From positions 154,467 to 218,466 of the forward strand of contig JAMXBD010002257.1 of the NCBI GenBank assembly GCA_024138025.1: a stretch of 64,000 nucleotides of DNA, written 5' to 3'. Both the position numbers and the translations under genes were made by a program. Source of the stretch: Combretum micranthum (lineage: Eukaryota > Streptophyta > Magnoliopsida > Myrtales > Combretaceae). The notes under the pieces were generated by a model. The model was not told the origin of the DNA. It did not search any database and worked only from the letters and a program-made list of their open reading frames with translations. Every line of letters starts with the position of its first letter. Position 1 is the stretch's first letter. This document shows, piece after piece, positions 10,707 through 21,166 of this stretch.

Positions 10707-13700
10707 TCTGCTTTTACATAAAATAATGCTGCACTCGTTTTTGCTTTACACATAAATAATATTATACTCTTCCATAACATTGGTTCTATAAAAGTAACCG
10801 TGATTTCCAGGAAAGATATGCTAACACAGGAAAAGCGCGGATTCCCGTTTGTATTTCGGTGAAGCAAAAAGGAAATGGACTCGAAGTAATGACCATTTTT
10901 AAATCTAGGAATTGATGACTTCATGATGACTCGGCGCAATCAACTTTTGGGTAGAACAAGGTTGTAGAAGAACAACAAGAAGCAACAATGTCATGCTCAT
11001 CCTAGATACACATCATTAAGAAAAAGTTTGCTTCAATTGATAGGAAAAGAAAAGGTTTACTTCGTATTATAAACAGCGTGTTATATGTATACAATATATA
11101 AACACCAATAAAATTTATATACGTATATGTATATGTGTATCTAATGTGCAAATTATATGATTCATGGTTATTTTCATATCACAAGTTCTTCTTTGTACAC
11201 ATCAAAATTTTATTAATACTTATATGATACGTGTAATCTATTTATCCACTTAATTCTAAAAGATGTTTTATTTTAATTATTTTTTCTCTTTTAATAGTTA
11301 TTTAATGGTTTCTTATTTCATCATTGCATATTGGATAAATTGCAGTTGATGATTTTGTTCGGTTCGATAACCACACTTGTTTTATTTTATTTGAGAAATT
11401 ATAATTTTATTTTCGAAATTGAAAATTGGAAACTTTTATGTCGTCCAGATTCTATCAGTAACCCCACTTGTTTTGATTTAGATATATATAATTCTGTCCT
11501 GCCCCACAACATGGGGTACGAATGGGAAACCGGGACTTATATATGGGCAACCAGGAAAGGAAAACGAAAGGTTAGAGACACAACCTAGTACATGCTTGGT
11601 TTGGTGCTTTTAGCTAGATTCTAGGATGTTTCGAAGTTGTATTGCTTCGTGCCGATTATTTGATCGATCGGAACCTTTTCTTTTTTTTTTTTTTTTATCT
11701 TTCTACTTATGTATTTGATAGTTCTTACCTATTTATATATAGTACACATTTTTAATAGTACTATTTCGTGTTATTATATTTGACGAAATATTACTTTTTG
11801 TGACATTACGGTTTGGCTAATATCTCTATTATTACTTTCCATGAGAACCACGTCACTTTGTGGTCGACTTTTAACGCTTACAAATTATTGAGAAAAGAAA
11901 ATTGATGAGTATCCCTTTGATCTATATATTATAATATATAATTTATCATGATATTCTATTATTTATCATGTATAATATTAATTTGTGAGGTTTTTTTTAT
12001 TATAATATCTATTTGATATTAATTTATGCAATAATTATATTTAATAAAAAGCAATCAATTTTTTTTTAATTATAATTATTCAATGCTGATTTTCCATATA
12101 TTTCATTAAAAATCATATTTTTTATTTTCTTATAAAATGGCAAAAAAACACATTAAATTAATCTCGCATAGGTTATTCAATTTTTCTTTTTTTTTTTTGT
12201 TTTTATTTTTTTCCAAAAGGTCTTTATTATTGTATACTTCATTAACAATACATTTTTATTATTCATATTCTATGTCTCCTATTATTTAAGAAACATATAT
12301 TTGTATACGGAATAATATTTACAAAAGGATAATTTTAAATGAAAAATTTTCTGCTGAAATTTGAAATGTAAAAGAATAGTGATATTAAGGTTTTACAAGA
12401 TTTTTATGAGAGTTTAGAGATAATATGGTTAGTTGTTTGGATTAACAATTTGATTAGGGCCTTAGGATGTAATTAGATGTCAAATAGGCTTAGAAATTAG
12501 TTAGATTAATTTAGGAATTTAATTTAGCAAATTTGAAGATGGTGAAATAAGTTTAGCTAGATAGGTGGTTGGATATGTATTTGATTAAATATCGGGTGTT
12601 GAGAAATTTAGGTATTGAATTTGTTAAGAATTATTGAAATGAGGAAAATTGGAAAAATTGAGAAATTATAATTTAGGTAGATAGTTAATTTGATATTTGG
12701 GTTTGATTTGAATTATTTGATATGATAAAAAAGGAAATTATGATAAAAAAGGAAATTATGTGGTTTAATCTCTATTTTCATTGGAAATCAATTACTAGCT
12801 TGAAATTGTTAATTCACCTAATCATACTATATAATTTACTTAGTTAAATTATCTAGCTTAAATTTCTACTTTAGGTTTTTATTTGATTCAAATTTTCTTA
12901 TATTTTATATAATCTAATTCACATATTTTTAATTAACATAGTGAAATTCAGGATAATTCAATAAAATACGAAAAAATAAATCGATTTTTATAGATCATTA
13001 AACTATACAGCTAGATCACAAATAAAAGTCTATTATTGTCTTTCTAGCCTCTTAATCATTGCATGAGGCATGTATCTTATAATCCAAGTGAAGCAATGGT
13101 AACATACATCTCAAACGGTTATCAACTATTGCATCGACATAGGTGCAGGACTCTGTCTAAAGTTAATGCATACATATGTGGCTTTGAACTAATGCGCATT
13201 GACATAGGTGCAAGAGCCTGTCTTAAGGTAATACATACGTATATAGCTTTGAACTACTACGCATTGGGATATGTGATTGCATGTTTTAGGTATTTTCTAG
13301 TTGGGATTTTCAGTGATCATAATTAGTGGGCCGCAATAGACAAAAAGTAGTAAAATCATTGCTTTAAATATAAATACCGCGATCGATCCCAATGCAAGTA
13401 GTGGGATTTGGTGGGTCTAAATCTAAAAGAATTAATCAATAAATATGGTACACCACGTATTCTTGTGAATAGGAGATAAATACAATTATATTTTAAACAA
13501 ATAATAAAAATAGTGTATAGTTTTAGCATTTATTTGGATTGTTTGATTTTTATCTATATCATATTTATATCAAATCTATATCTATAACTTATCTGTATTA
13601 TTCATCATATTTGTATTATATTTATTTAATATGTGTACAAGAAAAACTTTAATTTTTTTTATCCATTTCTAAATAAACTGTTAATTTACGTGAAGTATGA

Positions 13701-13930
13701 GGCTGGATGAGTCTTTTTTTCTGGCCAAGTTTTTTATTTCAGTATTTACGTCTACCATGACTTGTTGCCAGTAAACATAATTAGTTTAATCTTCCAACCT
13801 ATCATTTTCGGGTCTAAAACTTCTAGAGATGAGCGAGCTTATTTTATAACGTCTTACTTTGAGACAACAAACACAAGCACATACGCACACAGAGTAATAT
13901 TCATCCAGAAAATCCTTTCATCTCATTCCA
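10707..13930. other. Intergenic DNA and probable 5' flank of the tandem TIR gene
   Basis: No coding region is recognised. ORFs at 10703-10939, 11331-11588 and 13063-13326 lack domains and codon regularity. The stretch has long AT and T runs. The last 180 bp lead into the TIR gene start. A weak TATA-like ATTTTATAAC lies at 13841-13850, about 80 bp before the ATG, and is only suggestive. Confidence 0.35.
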
Positions 13931-15977
13931 ATGGCTGCCGTGAAGGGGATCCACGACGTGTTCTTTTCCTTTCATGGAAAAGATATGCGAAATAAATTCA
14001 CCATTGACCTCTGCTCTGCTCTCAAAAATGCCAACGTAAACACAAAATTCATGGATAGCAGTATACCTAGAGGAGACCATATCTCTCCTTCCTTTATCCA
14101 TGGCCTCCAAACCTCTAGAATTGCCATCATTGTCTTCTCTACCAACTTTTTTAACTCCGATAGGTGTCTGGATGGGGTGGTTAAGATCCTTCAGTGCAAA
14201 CATTCTGGAAGACAGCTAACAGTTTTTCCTATTTTCTTCCACGTGGATCCATTGGATTTTCAGGATCAGACAGGAGTCTTTCAGCTCAGATTTGCAAAGT
14301 TGGAGGAGAAATTCAGGGATGATCTTCACAAGGTCGAGAGGTGGAGATCGGCTGTACGAGAAGCAGCCGACATAGTCGGTTGGCATATTAAGAAGGATAG
14401 CGTGTAATTATTCCCTTCAACTTTGCTAGCTAAAAGATTTTCCTTATTTGATTGCTGTCCTCATCCCTTTTCAACTTTGAACTATTTCAACCTGAAAAAG
14501 TACTATTCTCCCCTCTTCAAAATATCAAAATCCACATCAGAAAATATAATCTGAATATACGAATGTCTTTGATCTAAACGTATACGTTATTTTTTTTTTA
14601 TCTTATATGTATAACAAGTGCAATTTGTTCTCACCATATGAAAGTAGCCGATGACATTCTATTTTATTGATTTATTTTTATTTATCAATATTATTATTAT
14701 TATTATTTTGTATTTCTTGCATTGTAGAACTGAAGAAGCCGAAGTTGTCCTGGACATTGTTGATGAGGTCTCCCGTAGATTATTACCATTTCCAATGGCA
14801 GCCGTGAAAGAGATCCACGACGTGTTCCTGTCCTTCCATGGAAAAGATACGCGTAATAACTTCACCATCTCCCTCTACCGTGCTCTCAAAAAAGCCAACA
14901 TAAATACATTCATAGATTTCAATATACCCAGAGGAGAATATATCTCTTGTTCCCTTAACCAGGCTATCAAAACCTCTAAGATCGCCATCATTGTCTTTTC
15001 TCCTAACTTTCTTGACTCCAGTTGGTGTCTGGATGAGGTGGTTGAGATCCTGAAGTGTAAGCATTCTAGAGGACAGCCGATAATTCCTGTTTTCTTCCAC
15101 GTGGATTCCTTGGATTTCCAGGATCAGACAGAAGACCTTCAGCTCAGATTCACAGAGTTGGAGAAGAAATTCAGGGATGATCGTCACAAGGTCGAGAGGT
15201 GGAAATCGGCCGTACGAGAAGCAGCCAACATAGTCGGATGGCATATTAAGGAGGATAGCGGGTACGTAATTATTCCCTTCATCTTTGCTAGCTAAAAGAT
15301 TTTCCTTATTTGGTTGCTATCCTCATCTTTTCACCTGGGATTTTAACTTTAATGGACTACTATGGTATGTCCCTCATTAGTAACTTTCTAATTGATGGGA
15401 ATAGAAGATTTAGGGTTTTCAGATTTCTAATCTGAAAAGCCACATGGCAAAAAAAATAATAATAATAATAAAATAAAAAACTGAAAAAGTGCAATTTTTT
15501 ACTCTTTCAAAATTATAAAATCAGTGGGAATGGTAGATTATAGGCTTCCTAATTCTAAGTTTTAGGGTTTTGATTTCATAAGATTTGCAATTAAGTTGAA
15601 AAGTTATTGTTCATTATTCTAATTAATTTCTAAATTTTGATCCTAATTAATTGAAATTAAAGATTTAGGGTTTTGAAATAATTCAAGCTGAAAAAAGTAC
15701 TATTCTCCCCGGCCTCTTTCAATATATCAAAATCCATATCAGTAAATAAATGCTGAAATTTTATCTGATTTCGTCATGTGTATTATTGTCTAAACAAGTG
15801 CATTTGGTCTCATCATGTGAAAATAGCTCATGACTTTCTATTTTATTGTTTTACTTTTTTATTTATTTGTTTACTTATTTTATTATTTTGTATTTCTTGC
15901 ATTGTAGAACTGAAGCCGAAGTTGTCCAGAAAGTCGTTGATGATGTGTCCAGAAAATTGTTCAAGAGCAAACTATAA
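13931..15977 (+). CDS. Predicted tandem TIR-TIR protein, 358 aa, three exons
   Basis: The predicted exons are 13931-14403, 14728-15261 and 15908-15977. Junctions are GTAATT...TTGTAG and GTACGT...TTGTAG, both splitting a codon after its second base, so the exons join in phase (1077 nt with the TAA). TIR1 covers about residues 5-155, a linker of the TEEAEVVLDIVDEVSRRL type 159-180, TIR2 181-335, and a short linker-like tail 337-358. Plant TIRs cleave NAD or assemble immune receptors. TIR2 keeps the WCLDE glutamate; TIR1 has RCLDG instead. No NB-ARC or LRR follows, so the product is TIR-only (TX-like). Each linker resembles the start of exon 2 of TIR-NBS-LRR genes, so the gene likely arose by partial tandem duplication. 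The alternative is two separate TIR pseudogenes. Splicing is inferred from motifs only. Confidence 0.6.
14728..14800 (+). other. Fusion junction: exon-2 linker joined to a second TIR start
   Basis: After the TTGTAG acceptor, 66 bases encode the linker that normally leads into NB-ARC. The sequence then runs without a stop into TTCCAATGGC, the same bases that surround the ATG of the first TIR at 13931. The shared word TTCCAATGGC marks the probable recombination point, where an upstream copy's exon 2 was joined to a downstream copy's start codon. Confidence 0.6.
15262..15907 (+). other. Second intron of the tandem TIR gene
   Basis: This 646-bp intron is homologous to the first one (14404-14727). 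Both begin TTATTCCCTTCA and GCTAGCTAAAAGATTTTCC shortly after the donor, and both end in TATTTCTTGCATTGTAG. The second is longer because of repeated words such as TTTAGGGTTTT and CTAATT. The same words recur in the intron at 41020-42213. Confidence 0.6.
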
Positions 15978-16249
15978 GAGAGCAATATTGCTATAGAAAT
16001 AAGCATAGGGTCGAGGGTGGATTCCTTTCTTTAAACTTCCACTGTCCCATCATGGGATTACACTATCATTATTATTATAATTAAACTAATTATAAATAAA
16101 ATAATATAAAAAAATTTAAGGAATTCCATGGTAGTTAAAATAGATATGAGTAGTTGAATGGTGTAATAGATATGAGTAGTTAAATGCCATGGACTATAGA
16201 ATTTTCTTATATATATATCAATATTACTAAACGTTACTATTTTGTATTA
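15978..16249. other. Spacer between TIR gene and copia element
   Basis: This is the AT-rich 3' flank of the TIR gene. A short direct repeat AGATATGAGTAGTT occurs twice near 16142-16185. Nothing else is recognised. Confidence 0.4.
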
Positions 16250-16254
16250 AATGC

Positions 16255-16488
16255 TGTGAACAAGTGAAATAATCCCTAGAAGAAATCAAGATGATGAAGT
16301 AATCATACCAGATGAAGCAGATGAAGCTGCGCTAAAACAGAGAACAAAAAACAGAAAGAGAAAATATCTGAAACTGTTATGTATATCATTATGCAGGGTT
16401 GTACTGTACAAGATATATATACTGTACTAAGAAATCACGTGATATCACGTGCAGACTAAAAACAAAAAATAAATTACATATCCTAACA
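16255..16488 (-). repeat. Copia 3' LTR
   Basis: This 234-bp LTR runs TG to CA and is indistinguishable by eye from the copy at 20928-21161. In the element's sense orientation it carries a 16-bp palindrome of two G-boxes followed closely by a TATATATA box. Confidence 0.95.
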
Positions 16489-16500
16489 TCCCCCCCTCAA
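16489..16500 (-). other. Polypurine tract of the copia element
   Basis: The minus strand reads TTGAGGGGGGGA immediately before the 3' LTR. This purine run resists RNase H and primes plus-strand DNA. It overlaps the stop end of the RT-RNase H reading frame. Confidence 0.88.
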
Positions 16501-18161
16501 GTAGGACTTGATAAAAGTCCCAACTTGATACAAATGTCATGTAAAGAAGAAATTCTAACAGGCTTTGTAAGAAAATCCGCAAGCTGATGAGAAGAAGAAA
16601 TATGTACAAGAGAAAGAAATCCAGAAGTAATGTGATCTCTTGTGAAGTGAACATCAACTTCGATATGTTTGGTCCGAGCATGAAAACACGGATTTTCAGC
16701 AATCTGTTTCGCTGAACGACTATCAGTAAACAAAGTCACAGGGAGAGAAGTTGAAACATGTAAATCCTGAAGCAAAAAAGAAAACCAAAGCAATTCTTTG
16801 GTTGTGGAAGCAATGCTGCGATATTCGGCTTCAGCAGACGAAGTAGACACAGTAACTTGTTTCTTGGTTTTCCATGAAATAAGAGAAGAACCAAGGAAAA
16901 CAAGAAATCCTGATAATGATTTTCGATCAACACGTGATGCCCCCCAATCTGCATCAGAATATGCAGTTAAATTCAAAGACGAAGTATTGGAATAATGCAA
17001 ACCTTGATCAATTGACCCTTTCAAATAACGAAGGGCATGATAAGCTGCCTTCAGATGTGAATCACGTGGAGAAGAAACAAATTGGCTAAGTTGTTGTACA
17101 GTGAAAGATAAATCTGGTCGTGTAATTGTCAGGTATAATAACCGACCAACCAATCTGCGATATAAAGTAGGATCCTGCAACAAAGTTCCAGTTGTGTTAT
17201 CAAGATGTATGTGTGATGGAAAAGGAACATCCAAAGGCTTGGCTGCTGTAAGACCTGCTTCAGTAAGAATATCAAGAGCAAATTTCCTTTGATTGATGTA
17301 GAAACCAGATGAAGAACGACAGATTTCAAGCCCCAAGAAAAAACGAATATCTCCCAAATCTTTAATGGTAAAAGCAGAATGCAAAGAAGATTTCAATCCA
17401 GCAATAGCAGTAAGATCATCTCCAGCAACTAAAATGTCATCCACATAAACCAAAACAACCAAAAAACTTGAAGAAGTAATTTTGGTGAACAATGAATAAT
17501 CATGTTTAGATTGAGAAAAACCCATCCCAAGTAAATGCTTAGTAAGTTCTTTATTCCATTGCCTAGATGCTTGTTTAAGACCATATAAAGAACGAATAAG
17601 CTTGCACACTTTACCATGAGGCACATCAGAACCATCAGGAGGTAACAAATAAATTTCCTCATCAAGAAACCCATGAAGAAAGGCATTATTAATGTCCAGT
17701 TGATGAACATACCATCCTCTAGTAGCAGCCAAAGCAAGAATGAGTCTAACAGTAGAAAGCTTTGCTACTGGAGCAAAAGTATAGGTGTAATCAATTCCCT
17801 CAATTTGATTATAACCCTTTGCAACTAACCTTGCTTTATACCTTTCAATAGTACCATCTGATTTATATTTCACTTTATAAACCCATTTACTACCAATGGC
17901 TGTTTTCCCAATAGGTAAATCTGTCACTTCCCATGTATGATTGGATTCTAATGCTAAAAGTTCCTTTTGCATGGCATCAACCCAATTAGAATCACGTTTT
18001 GCTTCATGATATGAACTAGGTTCATGAACAGTAAATACATTTGCTAATGAAACCATATAATCCTTTGAATAAGATTGAAAGGTGTGTGAAGAAAAAAGGG
18101 TATTTTGTGGTAGTAGGAACAGATAAAGAAACAGATCCATCTGTATAAACCATATGGACAA
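16497..18161 (-). CDS. Copia reverse transcriptase-RNase H frame, 554 aa (5'-truncated)
   Basis: The second half of the copia polyprotein, in the same register as the first half but separated from it by a stop. True homology begins near residue 25; the first residues are frame-shift noise. RVT_2-type RT runs from KARLVAKGYNQ through DINNAFLHG to YVDDILVAG (about 239-247, catalytic DD). RNase H follows with YSDADWGASR (about 401-410), SWKTKKQ and SSAEAEYR. A second indel between about 18095 and 18161 restores the frame. No ATG for a separate protein is expected in this family, so this part is probably not made unless the damage is bypassed. Confidence 0.88.
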   Translation of the reverse strand: MSIWFIQMDLFLYLFLLPQNTLFSSHTFQSYSKDYMVSLANVFTVHEPSSYHEAKRDSNWVDAMQKELLALESNHTWEVTDLPIGKTAIGSKWVYKVKYKSDGTIERYKARLVAKGYNQIEGIDYTYTFAPVAKLSTVRLILALAATRGWYVHQLDINNAFLHGFLDEEIYLLPPDGSDVPHGKVCKLIRSLYGLKQASRQWNKELTKHLLGMGFSQSKHDYSLFTKITSSSFLVVLVYVDDILVAGDDLTAIAGLKSSLHSAFTIKDLGDIRFFLGLEICRSSSGFYINQRKFALDILTEAGLTAAKPLDVPFPSHIHLDNTTGTLLQDPTLYRRLVGRLLYLTITRPDLSFTVQQLSQFVSSPRDSHLKAAYHALRYLKGSIDQGLHYSNTSSLNLTAYSDADWGASRVDRKSLSGFLVFLGSSLISWKTKKQVTVSTSSAEAEYRSIASTTKELLWFSFLLQDLHVSTSLPVTLFTDSRSAKQIAENPCFHARTKHIEVDVHFTRDHITSGFLSLVHISSSHQLADFLTKPVRISSLHDICIKLGLLSSPT

Positions 18162-18167
18162 AGTCTT

Positions 18168-20855
18168 TTAGCCACTGTGGTGATCGACGAATTCTTGTAG
18201 AATGACGTAACTCATTGTGATCAGGAGAAAAAGGAACAGAAATAGAAAAGATGGACCAGAATCTGATGAACCAGAATCTGATAGACCAGAATAAGATGAA
18301 CCAGAATTATATGGACCAGAATCTGAGGTATGTTGATCATAATAGTGTGACGAAGGAAAAAGAGATGAAGAAGAATTAGTGTTTGACGTTTCAGAACAAA
18401 AAGAACTATCAGATGGATGAAAAGGAAAAATATTTTCAAAAAATTTCACATCTCTACTAACAAAAACTTGTTTAGTGTCTAGATCATAGAGCTTATATCC
18501 TTTTTGACCAAAAGGATATCCAAGGAACACACAACGTCTACTTCTTGGATCAAATTTATCTCTAGCATGAGGTAAAGTAGCAGCAAAACACAAACAACCA
18601 ATGACTCTTAAATCATGATAATCGGGTTGTGTGTGGAATAGCATTTCAAAAGGAGATTTCCAGCCAAGAACTTTAAGAGGCATTTTATTAACCAAAAAAG
18701 TTGCTGCTAAAACACATTCTCCCCAAAAGAATTTAGGAAGATTAGCTTGAAATCTAATAGCTCTAGCAGTATCAAGAATATGTCTATGTTTTCTCTCCAC
18801 AACTCCATTTTGTTGAGGAGTATAAATGATACTCCTTTGATGTATAATGCCAAGATCTCTGAATAAGGTTTGACAAGTGGTTGAAAGAAATTCCATACCA
18901 TTGTCAGTTCGAACAGTTTTGGGAACAGTGTTGAAGTGATTTTTAAGGTAAGAAAGATATGTCTTAATAAAGTGTATGGTTTGGTGTTTATGTTTCATAA
19001 GAAATGTCCATGTACAGCGAGTATGATCATCAACTATGGTTAGAAAAAATTTGTCACCAGAAATAGACGGTGTATTGAAAGGACCCCAAATATCCAAATG
19101 TATCAATTCAAAAGGAAAAGAAGCACTACAATGTCGAGAAATAAAAGGAGTCTTATGAAATTTAGCAAACATACAAGCATTACACTTGAAGTTGTGTTTA
19201 TTACAATCTGAAATGTGTTTCAATTGAGACATAGAACTCAAAGAAATATGACCTAAACGTCTATGTAAAAGATTGTATTCAATCTGATCACAATCTTTAT
19301 TGACATGTATAGTAGGACTAACATTACTAACAAAAGATCCAGCAGAGTTACAAGAATTATGATCACCTACAGAACTAAAAACTTGTAGAATATAAAGTCC
19401 AGATGTCATCTCTGCTTCAAGAATGGTCTGTTTAGTGTGTGGGTCCTGAAAAAGACATTTATTAGGATGAAAGACAATGGTCAAAGTATGAAATTTCAGT
19501 AACTTACTAACAGATAGTAAATTGAACTGAAATTCTGGTACTAAAAGAACAGAGGTAAGGGTAATGTGTGTGTTCAGTTTGATATCTCCAATAATATCAA
19601 CTATTTTAACTCTTCCATCAGGCAAACGAATTTTCACAGGTGTTTTAAGAATTTTTTTATTAACAAGAAGTGATGAATTAGGAGTTATATGATCTGTAGC
19701 TCCTGTATCTATAATCCACTTACCAATATTCATATCAACATGTGAAGCAAAATTAAGAGCATTACCTGCAAAATTCACCATGCTTTGAGTACCTCCTGTG
19801 CAATCTTTCATGGATAATGCCTTCAACACTTCTTGACAAACTCTTGAAACTAAATCTGAGTTATCCACAGATTGCGATGATCCTTCTACAAGATCATCCA
19901 AAGGATTGTCTAGTGATTCCACATGTGCAGCAAGATGAGGAGCCTTCTTGATCGGTTTGTTTCCTTTAAACCACTCAGGATAACCAACTAATTCAAAACA
20001 TCTATCTATTGTGTGACCAGATTTCTTACAATGATTACAATAAAACTTCCCTTTCTTATCCTTTCTGTCACTTACAAAAGATTTTTGAATTCCTTTCACC
20101 ATACATGCAGCATTAATCTGATCTGAATTTACCATATGATCACTTAATTGTTTCTGTTTCTCAATCTGACAGACTATGTAATATGCTCTATTAACAGCAG
20201 GAATGGGATCCATAGACAAAATCTGACTCTTCATTTGATCAAATACTTCATTCAATCCCATTAAAAATTGCATTAAATGATCTCTCTCTTCTAATTCTTG
20301 CCACTTCTGTTTCAGATTGCATCGACACTGCTCAAAAACTCCACAAACACAAGTTGGATGCTCACACAGAGTATGAAGTTCATCCCAAAGTCTCTTGAGT
20401 TTATTAAAGTATTCGGTAACAGAAGAACTTCCTTGTTTCATATTCGCAATATCTAACTTCAGTTGATATATCAATGGTGCATTACTCATTCCAAATCTCT
20501 CTACGAGATCTTTCCACAACTCTCTAGCAGAGGTAGCATACAAAAAAGCATCTGCTAAATCTTTTGACATAGTGTTTAAAAGCCAACACCTAATCAAGCA
20601 ATCATTTCTAATCCATTTTTCAAACTCTACATCATTATCTTGAGGTGGTAAATATCTACCATCAATAAACCCTAATTTTGCTTTCGCACCTAGGGCTAGA
20701 CGAATAGAACGACTCCATCCATGAAAATTCTTTCCATCAAAAACTAAATTCGTAAGAAGCACACCTGGATTATCCGATCCAGAAATATAATAAGGATCGC
20801 CATATGTATTCTCAAAACCAGAGATCGTCGAATTCGACATATTCGATTCTAACAA
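18168..20855 (-). CDS. Copia gag-protease-integrase reading frame, 895 aa
   Basis: The first part of the element's polyprotein. Residues about 25-230 are copia-type Gag, which forms the virus-like particle. A CCHC knuckle CNHCKKSGHTIDRC lies at about 273-286. The protease motif WIIDTGATDHIT is at about 380-390. The HHCC pre-integrase zinc site lies at about 531-562, and the integrase D-D-E residues are at about 588 (DIWGPF), 651 (TDNGMEF) and 688 (VVERKH). The ORF starts about 60 bases after the PBS. Its last 30 or so residues are out of frame: the conserved integrase-RT linker (RHSTRIRRSP-QWLKDFV) is in another frame, so one indel near 18225-18255 derails the protein before a TAA at 18168. 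Everything through the integrase core looks intact. Confidence 0.9.
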   Translation of the reverse strand: MLESNMSNSTISGFENTYGDPYYISGSDNPGVLLTNLVFDGKNFHGWSRSIRLALGAKAKLGFIDGRYLPPQDNDVEFEKWIRNDCLIRCWLLNTMSKDLADAFLYATSARELWKDLVERFGMSNAPLIYQLKLDIANMKQGSSSVTEYFNKLKRLWDELHTLCEHPTCVCGVFEQCRCNLKQKWQELEERDHLMQFLMGLNEVFDQMKSQILSMDPIPAVNRAYYIVCQIEKQKQLSDHMVNSDQINAACMVKGIQKSFVSDRKDKKGKFYCNHCKKSGHTIDRCFELVGYPEWFKGNKPIKKAPHLAAHVESLDNPLDDLVEGSSQSVDNSDLVSRVCQEVLKALSMKDCTGGTQSMVNFAGNALNFASHVDMNIGKWIIDTGATDHITPNSSLLVNKKILKTPVKIRLPDGRVKIVDIIGDIKLNTHITLTSVLLVPEFQFNLLSVSKLLKFHTLTIVFHPNKCLFQDPHTKQTILEAEMTSGLYILQVFSSVGDHNSCNSAGSFVSNVSPTIHVNKDCDQIEYNLLHRRLGHISLSSMSQLKHISDCNKHNFKCNACMFAKFHKTPFISRHCSASFPFELIHLDIWGPFNTPSISGDKFFLTIVDDHTRCTWTFLMKHKHQTIHFIKTYLSYLKNHFNTVPKTVRTDNGMEFLSTTCQTLFRDLGIIHQRSIIYTPQQNGVVERKHRHILDTARAIRFQANLPKFFWGECVLAATFLVNKMPLKVLGWKSPFEMLFHTQPDYHDLRVIGCLCFAATLPHARDKFDPRSRRCVFLGYPFGQKGYKLYDLDTKQVFVSRDVKFFENIFPFHPSDSSFCSETSNTNSSSSLFPSSHYYDQHTSDSGPYNSGSSYSGLSDSGSSDSGPSFLFLFLFLLITMSYVILQEFVDHHSG

Positions 20856-20915
20856 AGAATCACGAAATCTCTACAAGAAATCAAAGAAATGGAACAAGAT
20901 TGTATGATCTAACCT

Positions 20916-20927
20916 GCTCTGATACCA
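20916..20927 (-). other. Primer binding site (tRNA-Met type)
   Basis: The minus strand reads TGGTATCAGAGC directly after the 5' LTR. This is the standard complement of the initiator tRNA-Met 3' end used by most plant copia elements to prime minus-strand DNA. Confidence 0.93.
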
Positions 20928-21161
20928 TGTGAACAAGTGAAATAATCCCTAGAAGAAATCAAGATGATGAAGTAATCATACCAGATGAAGCAGATGAAGC
21001 TGCGCTAAAACAGAGAACAAAAAACAGAAAGAGAAAATATCTGAAACTGTTATGTATATCATTATGCAGGGTTGTACTGTACAAGATATATATACTGTAC
21101 TAAGAAATCACGTGATATCACGTGCAGACTAAAAACAAAAAATAAATTACATATCCTAACA
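20928..21161 (-). repeat. Copia 5' LTR
   Basis: This is the 5' LTR in the element's minus-strand orientation, next to the PBS. Transcription would start inside it, downstream of the TATATATA at about 21090, and run toward lower coordinates. Confidence 0.95.
21109..21124. promoter_or_regulatory. Palindromic double G-box in copia LTR
   Basis: CACGTGATATCACGTG is a perfect 16-bp palindrome holding two CACGTG G-boxes, the core site of plant bZIP and bHLH factors. It lies about 37 bp inside the 5' LTR and just upstream, in element sense, of a TATATATA box. The same palindrome is in the 3' LTR at 16436-16451. Confidence 0.6.
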
Positions 21162-21166
21162 AATGC

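Larger units (their letters stand above)
16255..21161 (-). mobile_element. Complete Ty1/copia LTR retrotransposon, 4907 bp
   Basis: The element has two 234-bp LTRs (16255-16488 and 20928-21161) beginning TGTGAAC and ending CCTAACA, with a perfect 5-bp TSD AATGC (16250-16254 and 21162-21166). On the minus strand, the PBS TGGTATCAGAGC (20916-20927) abuts the 5' LTR. A polypurine tract (16489-16500, complement of TCCCCCCCTCAA) abuts the 3' LTR. The internal order is gag, protease, integrase, RT, RNase H, as in copia elements. The LTRs look identical when read side by side, so the insertion is recent, yet the coding region is interrupted near 18100-18255. It lies about 280 bp downstream of the tandem TIR gene, in opposite orientation. 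Confidence 0.95.

Noticed and set aside
11331..11588. An 85-aa secreted or membrane protein
   Set aside because: The hydrophobic start looks signal-like, but the remainder is AT-driven and unsupported by splice or family evidence.
16445..17737. Small minus-strand ORFs across the copia RT
   Set aside because: They are shadows in other frames of the 554-aa RT-RNase H frame.
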